64,000 nucleotides of DNA, from the NCBI GenBank assembly GCA_033239005.1, contig BSQZ01000001.1:2038501-2102500 (forward strand), written 5' to 3'. Below are positions 20,148-33,594 of this stretch, in pieces. A program made the translations under genes and the position numbers. The notes under the pieces are model-generated. The model saw only the letters and a list, made by a program, of their open reading frames with translations, was not told where the DNA came from and did no database searches. The DNA comes from Lamellibrachia satsuma (taxonomy: Eukaryota > Annelida > Polychaeta > Sabellida > Siboglinidae). Each line of letters starts with the position of its first letter. Position 1 is the first letter of the stretch.

Positions 20148-23100
20148 CTATAGCTCTTCTCGTTTTGATTTATCACTGAATGCCCAGAAACCAACAGACT
20201 TTTTGTGAGCACGTCGTTCCCTGACTGCGAACGCTGAGAACGTTGACACACAATTACCAATGTAGTGATCAGCCTTTGCAAGAATGGCCAGGTCAACATG
20301 AGGACTGGGGTCGTCCAGTTTCACCACGGTTACCTTCATCTTCTTCAAGTACTGTGTAAATTCTTCAATCATGTGGTCGTCGTCAGCGGCAACAAACAGT
20401 GACTTTGCCTTCATCTTCTTCAGTGCTTTCTTGACCTGTTTCTTGACCATGTCATGTGGGGTCATACACATGTCCATGGTGAGCTGACCGTGCTCAAAGT
20501 TGTATCCGAGACATTGGGCAGATGCAAACAGATGACGATCTTTATCAAAGTGCGTACAAACGTTCTTCTACAATGAGAATGCATATGTGTGGTCATCATG
20601 GTGTCATTCACTATCCAAAGTAACACAGCTGATTGACTGGAATTATTCACTTACTTCAAGCAAAAAACCACCAATTTAAGTTATCTGTTAAAAGTATTAT
20701 CAACATCAAGAAAAACAATGTGTTTAAAATATTACCAACAATCAGCACATGTGATGTAAAAACATGATTAATTTGCTTGCTAAAAATATGACTCTGAAGC
20801 CTGAATAGAGTTGCTTGTGGAAAAGCATGTACAATATTACACAGGTTTAAGGCTACCTATCTTCGTCAATACATAGATCAGCCACCTTTAAAGCATTTAA
20901 ATTAACTAATGGGTTTTTGTCTTTATACAGTGTAGTAGAAATATCACTGATATTAAACTGTTTATCCACCGCCAATACACGAAGCTTGTTCAGTGGGCAA
21001 AATCACTCTGATTTGTAATTTTTTATTCTACTTCTAGTGCTAGCATTGTGAATTTTGTTATATAGCATTATACACTATCGTTGGTATGGGGTATTCTTTG
21101 CTGATACAATAATTTGTTAATTTTTAGTCAACAAAGGGCAAAATATTTTACATAAGTTGAGTTTGGACGCAAGTAGCATGGCCCTATCCTATTGGCAAGA
21201 ATAAATATATTTTCATTTGGCCAGCGAGTATTGCCAGAATACAGCACTTGTGACAACCACTGGCGTGACATTCTTAATTGTAGTTACAAATTGTTATGTT
21301 TTAGTAACTCTTACATTTTACAGGTGCATAGGCTGAAATACATGATTTTTTATTTTTAAGTGTCCATTCTAAAATCTACAGCATATGTAATGACAGGAAG
21401 ACTGACACAGTTCTAGGCTATATGAAGAAAAAATTACGTCAAAAGTGATTAGGTGTTTATTATCCAAGGAGATGCAGTGACCTGATTAGTCTTGTTGACC
21501 GATGTAAGTTTCTTATTGTACATAGAGGTATGTTTGCAAATAATGATTCTTGATGTAATATGCAACACCATCAGGTACATTATTTATCGTATGCGGCAAG
21601 ATGTATTAGTTTGGCAAATTTGTTCTGAAGCTGCATGTAACTCTCTCTGATGGCTAAGCTGTCATCCATTTGAACGACAGTCGTGAATTTGGCTGGAATC
21701 CGTACTTCCGAGGATCCTAGATTTGATCCTTGTCAATTCTATTTTTAAACATATTCACACTACTAGCATTAACACAATCATTTGGCAGTTTGTTCCATTC
21801 ATTTATCACCCTCTGTGAGAAAGAGTACTTTCTCATGTCCAACTTATACTGCTCCTTAACTAATGCTGCTTAGTGTCCTCTGGTTTTACTGCCTTCTTTA
21901 AGCTTGAAGAACGTATTCCTATCAACATCATCATAACCATTCACTATTTTAAACACATCTATCTGGTCTCCTCTTACTCTCCTGATCTCTAGTGTTGTCA
22001 AACGTTAAACACATTGTAATAAGTGACTTTCGTAACTAAGGTCTCTCAATTCGGGATTCATTTTAGTTGCTCTTCGTTGTATCCTTTCTAGCTTGTCTAT
22101 GTTGTATTGTCCATGTGTGTTAAAGTTGTCAATTCTATGGTTTTGATCAAGTGATAAGTTTCGAAGGTAGACATGTAATTTGGTATGTGTGAATTTATGA
22201 TATAGTTTTAGTTCTTGTAATTTTTATTCTATTTTTACTAACTTAAGACTGTTTCATTTGAAAAATGTGCATTTAAAGCTGGATGTCTGCTGTATAATAA
22301 AAAGCCGAATTTTACAATGGTAATACAAAGTTCGCACTATACATGCACAAAACATGTCATCAGTGCTGTCTGTGTGCCCAGGACATGCAGATTGAAGACA
22401 GTCTGCTCGTCGTCATCAGGCATTTCGACTGCGACTATAATTTATGCTTGCTTAGACATGCTTCAGTTCATTTCAAAATGTCTGAAGACCGGCTCGTCAG
22501 AGATTGTATTGTTATTGTTGTCAAGCTACTCAGCACATCTGCCCTGCACAGCTGGCTCACCCCTTCACACTGTTGATGTTTATTATCATCCAACGACAAC
22601 CGAGAGTTGAGCCAAACGAACGACGATTTTTATTCCGCTGTATACGATATTGAATTGACGCTCATTGCTAGATATCAGTAATTCCATTACAAATGCATCA
22701 GAATGTACTGTCACAACATGTTCAGAGCACTAGTGCATCAAAGCATCGTAAGTGCATCAGTGGAAAGGCTGCTGATAGAGAGCAGTGGAACAAAAAACCT
22801 CATTCATCACAGGTCATCTTGGACATCCTCTACCCATCAATACATGTTACTTGTCTAGAATGCAGAACATTGCCTATTCACCTCCCTACGGTGGAAAGAT
22901 CTGCTTACTGCTTACCCAGTCAGAGGCGTGTCTCATGTGGATGCCCAAAAACGGCCGTGAGGGGATTTTTTCCTGGATGAACTTCTCGGCCTTTTCATTA
23001 ATCAGGGTTGACCAGACAAGATAGCGGTGTAGTTCTACGTTCTGCTGTGCAACAGGGAAATTTGCCGGGGCACCAGTAAAAGCCATCACAGGGTGCTTGT

Positions 23101-26100
23101 CTGCAGGGAACCTACAAATAAAGGCTCACGTCACTCAAAGTTCATCACAGAACTGGACAAACAGTGAATGATACATTCACTGTTATGAACCTAAACAAAG
23201 TAGATACCGGCTCAGCCACTTACGGGTCAGCCTGCTTGCCTCACCACCTGGTGAGCAGAATAACTGATTGTCCCAGCATTCATTGCTTAATACTGCTTCA
23301 GCACATGGGGAGTTTCTTACTTTACAGTTGCTCTCTTCATAATCGATGTCTACCGTACATCCTTTGTCAAACAGTGAATAAATAACATAACTCTCAGAGT
23401 CACCAAACTCACCTTCATAAAATAACCCAGTACTGATTGATGGGTACAAAGCCAGTTGACCCATAATGCACTTTATTCATGCCATACACTTTTCTACAGC
23501 AGTTCATGCTAATATAACACATCTTGCTTGACGAAACAACTGACAAAAACATAAATTTAATGAGTGTATGAATGCGTTAGAGTTGACGTTTAAATTGCAG
23601 CTCCCATTGTGTGTCCAGCCTGCTGCCTTGGGCTTACTGCAATTTGCATGACAGGCTGACATTTTCTCACAAGTGACACACATTTTTAGTTTATTCTCAG
23701 TGTTTCTCAGTATCTTTAAATAAGGATGGCATTAATAACAAACTAGCTTAAAAAGCCTTATATATTTCAGAAGTTTACTTTATTTATAGTACACTGGCAT
23801 GTCCATAATATATATTTTAATACATAGAAATTTATGGGAATTCATGCTATTTATCAAATAATAAAATATGTTAGTTTTGGAATTAACCAAGCACCAGTCA
23901 TTAGCTATCGAAACTGGATCCCTTTCGACAAGCAATTAATTAAAGGCTATTGAGGAACAACAGATGCATGAAATTACTGTTGTGTTAAAAGAATTGGCAT
24001 GTTTCTGATTAGCCAGATTTACTAAAACCACTTCTGCCTCATTGAATCTTGTTATCTCATAGTAGACAGATAATAATATATTACTTGTTTGTAGCTAGCT
24101 TAGCCCATTTCTTTCTAGGATAAATGTCAGACACATGCAGCAAAACTGATACATACTTTGCAATCCAACGCTTAGCCACATGCTCGTCAAGTGTGTTGAA
24201 GTCTGCTCCCGTTGAGGCATAGAACTCAGACTTGACAAAGTCAATGTTGAATGTGTCCCAGAATGGTCCAAATGGGTTGCCATCTTTAGCATTGCAGTCA
24301 TTTTCTTTATCTCCTTTTCTGTTGCCATAGCAGTACACTGCAACACAGGTTTCATTGTTCACAAACTACAGTGCCTGTATTAATTCAAATTACTCAAACA
24401 ACCGTGCTCTCATAAAATAATGCCAGTAAGTAGTATACCTTTTTATCAACAGCTTAATATTGTTTTCTTTGCATGAGTTTCCTGAACAGAACATAGGAAT
24501 TATTTCTTGGCTACCATCAGTGTTCAAAGAATACTTTTTAGAAATCACCTCTGTTAATTAAAGACATGTAATTCTAAACATTGAAAAACACATAGGTTTG
24601 AATTTGAATTCAGTGTTGCCAGGGAAGCCTTCTTCAACCAGAAGAATATTTGTAGTACAGTTACTACTTGTTATTAGCTAGGTTCTTTCAAATGTCTGCT
24701 AGTGATAACCAAATGGTAATTTAGTCCACATGAATTCAGGCAATTGACTGGCCCAGAAAAACTTGTGTATGTTTGTATGACTGACTATATCTTTGAAAAT
24801 AGCAAAACACTTTTCTTTTAAAAACAATCACGATATTCCACAAAAACACACACTTATGGCCGACTAGGGCAATTGTTTTGCACATTCCTCATAATGATTC
24901 TACATGGGTATAAAATTTGAAGATAATATCATATTATATCTCATAAAGATCATCCTGAAATTTGTCTTAATTGTTGTACACTGATCCAGATGCACGCTAG
25001 TGCTACTTTAATCTGTGAAATAAATGTGTACTTGCCAACACGTTGTGATGGAGTCCATATCTTTGGTGCCAGTGTCTTCATAAACTTCTCCATGGTGATC
25101 ACCCGATGATATTCCTCCAAAGGCTTTACTTTGAAGTATGTATCAAATGGTACCTGAACCTGGAACAGTTTAGCTTGTTACAAAAATGTATAATATAATT
25201 TATGCATAAAGTAAAATGACACTTCAAAATGTTATAGGCATGGCATGTGTTTGCAATTATAAGAACTACAATAAAATAATGTGGGGTAAAACTGCCTTCC
25301 TAACAGTGGTTTCACTGTTCAAGTTTTCACATTACTAACTAATGGAAGCCCAGCTTTCTACCAGCACAGATGATGAAAATTCCTATTTCTCAAGGTGGAA
25401 AAAATATGTTTTTTATTTTTATCAAACTGAAATTCTTTCCACATATGGCACATTGTGCATGACTGTCATAACATCATAATATAACTTTTGTAAAACGTAC
25501 TACAACATAATTAGCAAAGTTATATTTTAAAGATGCTCATACAAACTGCATCAAATGTTATGCTTTACACGTTCATAATGGGCCAGTCTCATGGTTAACA
25601 AACAAACTGATATTAAATTGTACATTGTACACGTCTAAGCCCATTAAATTTTCAAGCATTACTTGAGAATATCTCATTACACACAGTTACCTCCAGAGTG
25701 TGGATACAACTTACTGAATTGCTATGATAAGGTTTGTATTCGACCCATGGTGGCAGGATAAGTGTTCTGTTCAAACCTTTGGCAAATGGCAGCACCCCTA
25801 GAAAGTGATCTGCCTGGTTGCCAAAGCGACCTGTAAAACAAACAAAATGTTTATTGTGAATCAATTAAACAATTAAGTTTGTTCAATTCAACAATCTCAA
25901 ATCCATCCACATATTGATACTGCTATAGAACCCCGTAGGGAGTCAGCTACAAATTACAGTTGTACACACTGCCTGCTCGACTAGCTCATACCACGCACCC
26001 AACCTGGAAGTAGCTCTGGCTGTTGCCCTCTGTCAGTAGAGAGGAAGGGGGGACCAAGAACCTTCAGATTAGTTTATATAAAGACATGAAACTTACAAAA

Positions 26101-26422
26101 CAAGAATGCATCCAGTGACTTCAAAAATGTAAATCTTCACAAATCTCATCTAGATCACAAATAGCTCACTACCATTGAAGAGCTTCCAGATATATATGCA
26201 GACTACAAATTCAATCCATTTTGAATAGGTTATTTTATTATCTTTCTTAACTCCTTAATATTAGGCCTACATGTTAAAAGAACATTATTTATAACACACA
26301 CACATTAACTTACCCATGCATGGACAGTAGACAAGGTAGCCATTCAGGTCGATTTCTACGCCACATATCAGAGTGACCAGTGCCACCCAAAAGAAGAATG
26401 CACTTGAAAGAATTTTATGCAT
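20148..26422 (-). CDS. POFUT1: GDP-fucose protein O-fucosyltransferase 1 (6 coding exons, 381 aa)
   Basis: Exons on the minus strand: 26422-26314, 25830-25715, 25159-25036, 24337-24157, 23111-22916, 20567-20148 (stop TAG). Phases agree and give 381 aa; the human enzyme, as I recall, is 388. Known role: an ER-lumenal GT65 enzyme that moves fucose from GDP-fucose to Ser/Thr in EGF repeats, notably Notch. Residues 1-21 form a signal peptide ([20 protein letters not shown]). [16 protein letters not shown] (33-48) is the family's GDP-fucose-binding start. [10 protein letters not shown] has Arg at 237, matching the catalytic Arg in human [25 protein letters not shown] is at 341-355. The C-terminus KREEL is a KDEL-type ER-retention signal. 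The exon-3 donor is GC (GGCAAGT), making intron 3 GC-AG. Intron 5 (2.35 kb) holds a LINE fragment. All key motifs are intact, so it is likely functional. Confidence 0.96.
21620..22103 (-). mobile_element. 5'-truncated CR1-like LINE in POFUT1 intron 5
   Basis: The minus strand matches the 3' part of the copy at 27455-28933: [20 protein letters not shown], then the region around [17 protein letters not shown] and [20 protein letters not shown]. The 3' UTR segment containing CCTCGGAAGTACGGATTCC is shared, but relative to that copy about 140 bases between the ORF end and this UTR are missing. It is in the same orientation as POFUT1. Confidence 0.85.
22104..22915. other. Remainder of POFUT1 intron 5
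   Basis: Short open frames only; no exon with POFUT1 similarity is missing here, because exons 5 and 6 join in frame without it. Confidence 0.5.
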
Positions 26423-27454
26423 TGGTACCTGAAGATTAAGACCAACAGTTACTGGTTGACAGATAAAGTCCTAATCGAACCAGCATTTTCGGATGGCAAT
26501 TTAAAATGTCCTCTAACAGTGTTTTTTTTATACGTTTTTGAGACCAGCATTTTAAAGATAATACGGTAGACTACATCGATAATTTCATTGCATAGGTCAT
26601 AGCCATAGCAAATATTAAAATATTACACAATTGAATATTGATTTTCAAAAACTTGCCTTCAATGACATATACAAAATTTTACTGAAAAGACGTCTTAGGC
26701 CAACATCTTATTTCTTGACTTAAGTCTGCATAATCCACACAGTTCCATAGCTAAATATACAGGTCAAAACATCTGGTGATGTAATGTTTGAAAAGTTTAT
26801 TATAATTATTATTATCTTAAAATTAAACACTGAAAACAGTTTTTGTTGCAATGTCACTATCTACTGGGTAATTCCTTGAAAATAAGTAAGTACACTGAAT
26901 GAGTTCGCCTATTGCAATTGCATACGCTCGAGTGCCAAATAATCATATAGGTCAAATAACGGTCAAATTTAATACTAGTATAGTGCCGAATTACAGTATA
27001 GAGAGACAAATTGTTCAAAACAAATAATAGTATAATGCAAAAAATCACTAGTATATTTCTCTTTTAACGCCGAAGCAAAACTGTTGACTTGACATGAAGG
27101 CATCCTTAGTGAACTACGCGGATCACCGTGTATTTTGGGTTTTTTTCTGCCGAATATGCATAAACTTTGCGCACATTCATGTTGCATCACCGCAGATATA
27201 GCAACCATGTTTTATATCTGCGACAAAAACGGGGAATTTTCCATTTTTAAATGGACAAGTTTTATTGAATTGAATAGGCAAGCCCGTTTCAGGGGAAACC
27301 GCCGCCAGCTGGTTATGACCGGTTTGAGGCACTGCGAATGGCGGCCATTTACGGTCGGCTTACGCGGTGATAATGGCATTTTAACCAATAATAATATTTT
27401 ACCATGTCGAGCTCCCAAGAACTAAGGATTCTGAACGATTCACTTTATAGAAAT
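26423..27454. other. POFUT1 5' flank and intergenic DNA
   Basis: No coding signal. Bases 27290-27370 are locally GC-rich and contain AATGGCGGCCATT, which resembles a YY1-type site, about 0.9 kb upstream of the POFUT1 start codon. Promoter function is a guess. Confidence 0.3.
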
Positions 27455-28933
27455 CTGATATCCTAATGCCAGTGAGTTTAACATCAGTTGTATGTAAATT
27501 ACTTGAAACATTAATTAGAGATCACATGGTGGAATTCCTTGTAAAATATAAATTAATAAATTCATCTCAACATGGGTTTCTAAAAGCAAGGTCATGTCTA
27601 ACTAATCTGTTGTTTTTTTTTTTAAGAAATTACAAAGTGGGTAGATGACGGGTCACCAGTGGATGTTGTCTACTTAGATTTTCAGAAAGCTTTCGATAAA
27701 GTGCCACATCAAATATTGTTACTTAAACTAAAAGCCCATGGTATAAGTAATGATGTAATCAACTGGATAAAAAAGTGGCTTACACACAGAAAACAGAGAG
27801 TAATAGTAGATGGTAAGATTTCAAACTGGAAATCTGTTTTGAGTGAGGTGCCACAGGGATGAGTATTAGACCCTATACTGTTTTTAATATATGTAAATGA
27901 TTTGGAAGATGACATATCTAGCAAAGTACTGAAATTTGCAGATGACACAAAAGTATTCAGAAAGGTTACTAATGATACAGATAAACAAAGTTTACAGGAT
28001 GATCTAGATAAATTAGTTAAATGGTCAGAAAAATGGCAAATGTTATTCAATTTTGGGAAGTGTAAATGTATACACATAGGACATGGAAACATGGGTGAAG
28101 AATATAAAATGGGGGATGCTGTACTAGGTAGAACCACACAAGAAAAGGGCTTAGGAGTAACAATTAGTGCTGACATGAAAGTTTCAGAGCAATGTGGTAT
28201 TGCTGCTTCGAAAGGAAATCAAATTCTAGGGCTAATAAGGAGAAACAGCTAATTGTACTCCTGTACAAAGCAATAGTTAAACCACATTTGGAATATTGTA
28301 TTCAAGCATGAAGACCATATCGTAAAAAGGACATAGACAAGCTAGAAAGAATACAACGAAGAGCAACTAAAATGATTCCAGAATTGAGAGACCTTAGTTA
28401 CGAAAGTCGCTTATTACAATGTGGTTTGACAACACTAGAGACCAGGAGACTAAGAGGAGACCAAATAGACGTGTTTAAAATAGTGAATAGTTATGAGGAT
28501 GTTGACAGGAATATGTTCTTCAAACTTAAAGAAGGCAGTAGAACGAGAGGACACGAAGGTGCATTAGTTAAGGAGCAGTGTAGGTTGGACATGAGAAAGT
28601 ACTCTTTCTCACAGAGGGTGATAAATGAATGGAACAAACTGCCAAATGATTGTGTTAATGCTAGTAGTGTGAATATGTTTAAAAATAGAATTGACAGATA
28701 TTTGATTAGGGCGGGCTACACATAGATGAGAAAATTGTTGGACTCTCGATACGCCAATGACTTCCTTGTCCACTTGCCATCAGGAACTTGTTGTTTTGGA
28801 TGGCAACCTTGTTAAACCTGCTTCAGGATCAAATCTAGGATCCTCGGAAGTACGGATTCCAGCCAAATTCACGACTGCTGTTCAAATGGATGACAGCTTA
28901 GCCATCTGAGAGAGTTACATGCAGCTTCAGAAC
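27455..28933 (+). mobile_element. CR1-like LINE, 5'-truncated (most complete copy of its family here)
   Basis: It begins in the RT fingers (MPVSLTSVVCKLLETLIRDH). Motif A is VVYLDFQKAFDKVPH near 27665. The PQG box is followed by a TGA at 27860 where other copies have Ser. FADDTKVF is near 27937, then KWQMLFNFGKCKCIHIGHGN and KVSEQCGIAASKGNQILGLI. After a deletion at 28235 the C-terminal part runs from [18 protein letters not shown] to NRIDRYLIRAGYT at 28725. The 3' UTR ends near GCAGCTTCAGAAC. Relatives lie at 21620-22103, 31118-31573, 38983-39647 and 54897-55140. Confidence 0.88.
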
Positions 28934-30014
28934 ATGATTTTCAGAGAATATAGGCTGGCACAAATGTCTAAATCTAATAACCGTATATATTGCCAAATAA
29001 GGTGTGTGTATAAGGTGACATTTTCACCAAATAAATATGCGCATATGGACGCTTAATTGCAGGGTTGAAAAAAATTATGATTATTTTAAAATAAAAAATA
29101 AGATTTTATTATTTAAATAAATTTTTTTGATTTTTTTAAAATCTGGTATATAGACTTTTAGAGATGTTTATATTGATAAACTCTTTCAAACATGTTCTAT
29201 TCAAATCGATTTGGGTATATAAGTTTTGCTTATATAAAGACATTAGACAATGTCCACAATGCCTTACCCCCTGTAGTTGTATAATTTGTCTTGGAAAGGA
29301 AAGCATGCTGTGTGTCTGTGGCTGTAGCAGTGATAATTATTGTTTGTTGAGAGGGTGGATTAGCACCTGTCTAGAGCTCTGTGTACTCTAAGGGTCTCTA
29401 ACCAAAATACAAACTGGTACAACTGAGTCAACATACTGAATTGGTAACAACTAGCACAAGCTATAAGTGGACTTTAACTCAGGGCTTCTGTGTTGAAAAG
29501 ATACTTCCTCTGGAAGACAAGTTTGTGTGGCTTCACTGCATTCAGAAAGGGAATAGCTCAAACATACACAATGTCATAAAATATTTGACTATCAGGCTAT
29601 CTGATGACGATGCAACTACACAAGTGTGCGCACATTTGCTTTTGTATTAAGATTTGTTGATCTTGATGCTTGTAAACAATTATTTGTGTTAAATTCATAT
29701 AAATCAGCGATTAAAAAATCATAAATCAATTACTTTTTTGGAGTGATTAATGATTTATATCAAACAATCCTGCTTATTTGGCACTGAAGAGTATACAATA
29801 AAGGGTTAGATCACACAAAGTTACACTTTCAGACAAATGTAACTAGTGTCTAAAAATAAGCAATTTAGCCAAATTTCCGTCATTTTTATTTTATTTGCCA
29901 AGAATTAATGTCTGTATTTAGCCAACATAGTTGGAATGTTTGAAATGATGAGATGTTGCAGTATGAAATGGATTTTAAGACGTGCATGTATTTTGGTGGT
30001 GACATTCCTGTGAT
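28934..30014. other. AT-rich intergenic stretch
   Basis: Poly-AT runs at 29070-29140 and short open frames; no recognisable gene or repeat. Confidence 0.4.
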
Positions 30015-30711
30015 GGGTTGCGGTCATTTGCCCCCCGCCGGTCAATTGCCCTTTGGGGTCATTTGCCCCTCTTCGGATTTAATTATGTGAAATGACTTAG
30101 TGAACAAATAGAGAATGCATGTATGTATATCTTTTTACAGACATTATGACTTCACAATTTGATATTCATTTTTATTTGATGAAACACAGTGTGCATTTGA
30201 ACAAATTGAATCACTTCAGTCTTCCGATGTAATTATGGGACACTGAAGCAAATTGAGGCACTCTGGTTCAATATTAATTGCAACACAGAGGATCAGAAGG
30301 AGGCCTGGAATGTATTGCTTCCATGAATGTGTAAGAATTAAACAGGAAGCCTTAAATACACAGCTTTTTCCATCTCAATTACAATAAAGATGATCAAAGA
30401 TGATCCCATGATTAGTAGTAATTACAGGATCAACCTCTTCATCAAAGATTAATTTTCAATTACTTTACTTGGCTGATCTGAAATAGAGAGTCATAATTGC
30501 AGTTAGGTTTATTAATTTTATTAAATTGTCAGGGTAATGAAGAAATTAGATGTAAAACACATTTCCACATAAAAAAACATACAATACTCCCTTAAAAACT
30601 ATTTATTTAAAAAGGGGGCAAAAGACCAGATTTCCAATAAGTGAAGGGGCAAAAGACCGGAGGGAAAATTACCAGGTGGCAAATGTCCTAGGGGGCAAAA
30701 GACCCACACCC
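30015..30711. mobile_element. MITE-like element with GGTC-TTTGCCCCC inverted ends (697 bp)
   Basis: The left end GGGTTGCGGTCATTTGCCCC and the right end, read on the minus strand as GGGTGTGGGTCTTTTGCCCC, match at most positions, and both are followed by further TTGCCCC-type repeats. The interior (30390-30500) resembles the element nested at 46639-47650 and 61806-62821, for example TTACTTGGCTGATCTG. No transposase is present and no clear target duplication was found. Confidence 0.65.
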
Positions 30712-31117
30712 TTCTGAAACACCAGTAGGCAATGGCACATTAATATTCTGCGATAACTGCCAATTTTGAGGGTTAGCGTGTTAGCGACATGATTAAAAGC
30801 AGTGGAAGCAAGTCATTTTAATTAAACTTGTTGAGCATATCAATGACAGGATGGCGGTGGCTGTGAAGAAGTTTTGATGGCACAGTTTCCTGATTATCTA
30901 ATAATCACTGAATCAGACAAAACATCTGCATGGCCACCAATGCAATCATTCACTGCAAAATGTCTGTGCCTTACAGTTGCTTGCTCATATCAAGCGAGTT
31001 CCTCGAATCATGATGGCTCTCCATGTTGTTTGTTCTAAGCCTAAGCCTAAGGCATGTAACTGTTAATGATGGCATCATTCTAAATTAGAAAAATGTCTAC
31101 TAAAAGACTGCAGTTTT
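30712..31117. other. Intergenic stretch, nothing recognised
   Basis: No open frame of note and no repeat seen. Confidence 0.4.
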
Positions 31118-31573
31118 TTTCAGAGCAATGTGGGATTGTTGCTTCAAAAGGAAATTAAATTCTAGGGCTAATTAGGAGAACTGTCATGTATAAGGAGAAA
31201 CAGCTAATTGTACCCCTGTACAAAGCAATAGTTCGACAACATTTGGAATATTGTATTCAGGCATGGAGGCCGTAAGGCGTATCATAAAAAGGACATAGAC
31301 AAGCGAGAAGGAATACAACGAAGAGCAACTAAAATGATTCCAGAATTGAGAGACCGTAGTTACAGAGTCAGAGGGTGGTAAATGAATGGAACAAACTGCC
31401 AAATGATTGTGTTAATGCTAGTAGTGTGAATATGTTTAAAATAGAATTGACAGATATTTGATAAGGGCGGGCTACACATTGATGAGAAAATTGTTGGCCT
31501 CTCGATAAGTCAATGGCTTCCTTGTCCACTTGCCATCTGGAACTTGTTGTTTGGGATGGCAATCTTGTTAAAT
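31118..31573 (+). mobile_element. Truncated CR1-like LINE copy
   Basis: It starts in the RT thumb (CAGAGCAATGTGGGATTG, as in the copy at 28190) and contains KEKQLIVPLYKAIV and [14 protein letters not shown]. It lacks about 190 bases between RDRSY and [15 protein letters not shown] and ends after GGATGGCAATCTTGTTAAAT. Both the 5' truncation and the internal deletion mark it as dead. Confidence 0.85.
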
Positions 31574-31941
31574 GACTCTTGACCTATCTGCCTCTGCCCT
31601 GGACTGTCAGTGTGACAGTGAAGGGTCAAAACACAACTTCAAGCCAGACGACTACTCTGTCTGAGACCGAGAGCGGTTTACTGAAGGAATTACAGATATG
31701 CGAGTAACAGCTAAACCTATATTATATAGCATCTAATTATGCCAAAGAAGCGAAAGCCTTTGAGTTTGAGTTTGGCGACATGGTTTCCAAAACGAAGTAC
31801 ACATCGGCGTTCGTTTCTCTAGTTTATTTAAAATTAATTTACTGTCTTCGTGCAATAAATGTCTAAAATGTTGTGTCACGCACTCACCACACGAAAACAT
31901 AAAATATAACAAGCACCTAACTAGAGACTAACTAGAAAAAC
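31574..31941. other. Intergenic stretch, nothing recognised
   Basis: Non-repetitive sequence without a gene signal. Confidence 0.4.
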
Positions 31942-32595
<654 letters not shown>

Positions 32596-32699
32596 CTGTC
32601 AGACTGGAATGTTAAATTAGGCAAGCAAAATGTTAGGGTAGAATCTCGATAATGGCGATGATTGGCTGCTGGCGCTTCACGGGAACACCTAGACAAAAT

Positions 32700-32940
32700 G
32701 GAATGGTGACAGTGGGTAACAAATCCTTCAGGGAACAGTGCAGGCTCGGGGAAAGAGGACGATGAAAACAGATAAAGAGATGGACTGATAACATTGAGGA
32801 ATGGATAGGAAAGACTTTTGCAGAAACCCAGACACTAGCACACATCCGCCAAGTCTGGAGCCGACTTGTTCAGTGTTCACTGGAGCAGCGCCCCTATATA
32901 CGCACCTGGCGGGTTACTGGATCAGTAAACATCATATTAG
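32700..32940 (+). mobile_element. C-terminal tail of a LINE ORF2
   Basis: The frame KRWTDNIEEWIGKTFAETQT, then LAHIRQVWSRLVQ, is the conserved C-terminal block seen in some LINE polyproteins (GRPKxRWxDxIxEWxG). Nothing upstream in this copy is recognisable, so it is a 5'-truncated relic. Confidence 0.6.
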
Positions 32941-33594
32941 ATTTGCAATCTGGCTCTACGAACGAATTAGCTTATAGTATGATTCACGTGTCTCGTCACC
33001 TAGAAGAGAAACACATATTTGCGACTTCATATTCCGCAAAATTATTGTTCACCCGCTCATGATACGAAGGAACCATATTATAATCCGCATTGACCCCGGC
33101 TATGTATGTAGCGTTGTCCAGATATGGTTCCGTTTTTCCGCAAGGGGCGCCAATTGTGCAAAAGCGTGGAACTAGTCAGGCTCGAATATGTATTTTGGTA
33201 AGATTGATATTTCTAATCTTATGGAAGTTAGACAGACTAGCTGATGATGCAACTAAGACTTCAGCCGTTCAAAAAGTACAACAATATGTAAAAATATTAT
33301 GTTTTTGTTGATGTGTATTAACATTAACGATTACAGGAGATGCAGATCACAAATGTAGTACCATATATGGCACTTTATGTTGATTTCACACTGCTAGAAT
33401 GATTTGAACAAATTCTAAGTTGAGGACTATGTTCACAGTCGTCGGAGTCGGTTGTCATTCGATTTTAAGATAACTGAAATGTTCGTCTGCCATTTTGTAC
33501 ATTATGGTGTAAACAATATAGTTACATTGTCAGCACACCTATCATTTTGTATGTGCTGACTGCGTCAATTTAAATTAGTGATATATCCATAGCC
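32941..33594. other. Intergenic stretch, nothing recognised
   Basis: Short open frames only. Confidence 0.4.

Noticed and set aside
23183..23464. 93-codon minus-strand frame in POFUT1 intron 4
   Set aside because: POFUT1 exons 4 and 5 join in frame without it, no POFUT1 homology is missing there, and no other family was recognised.
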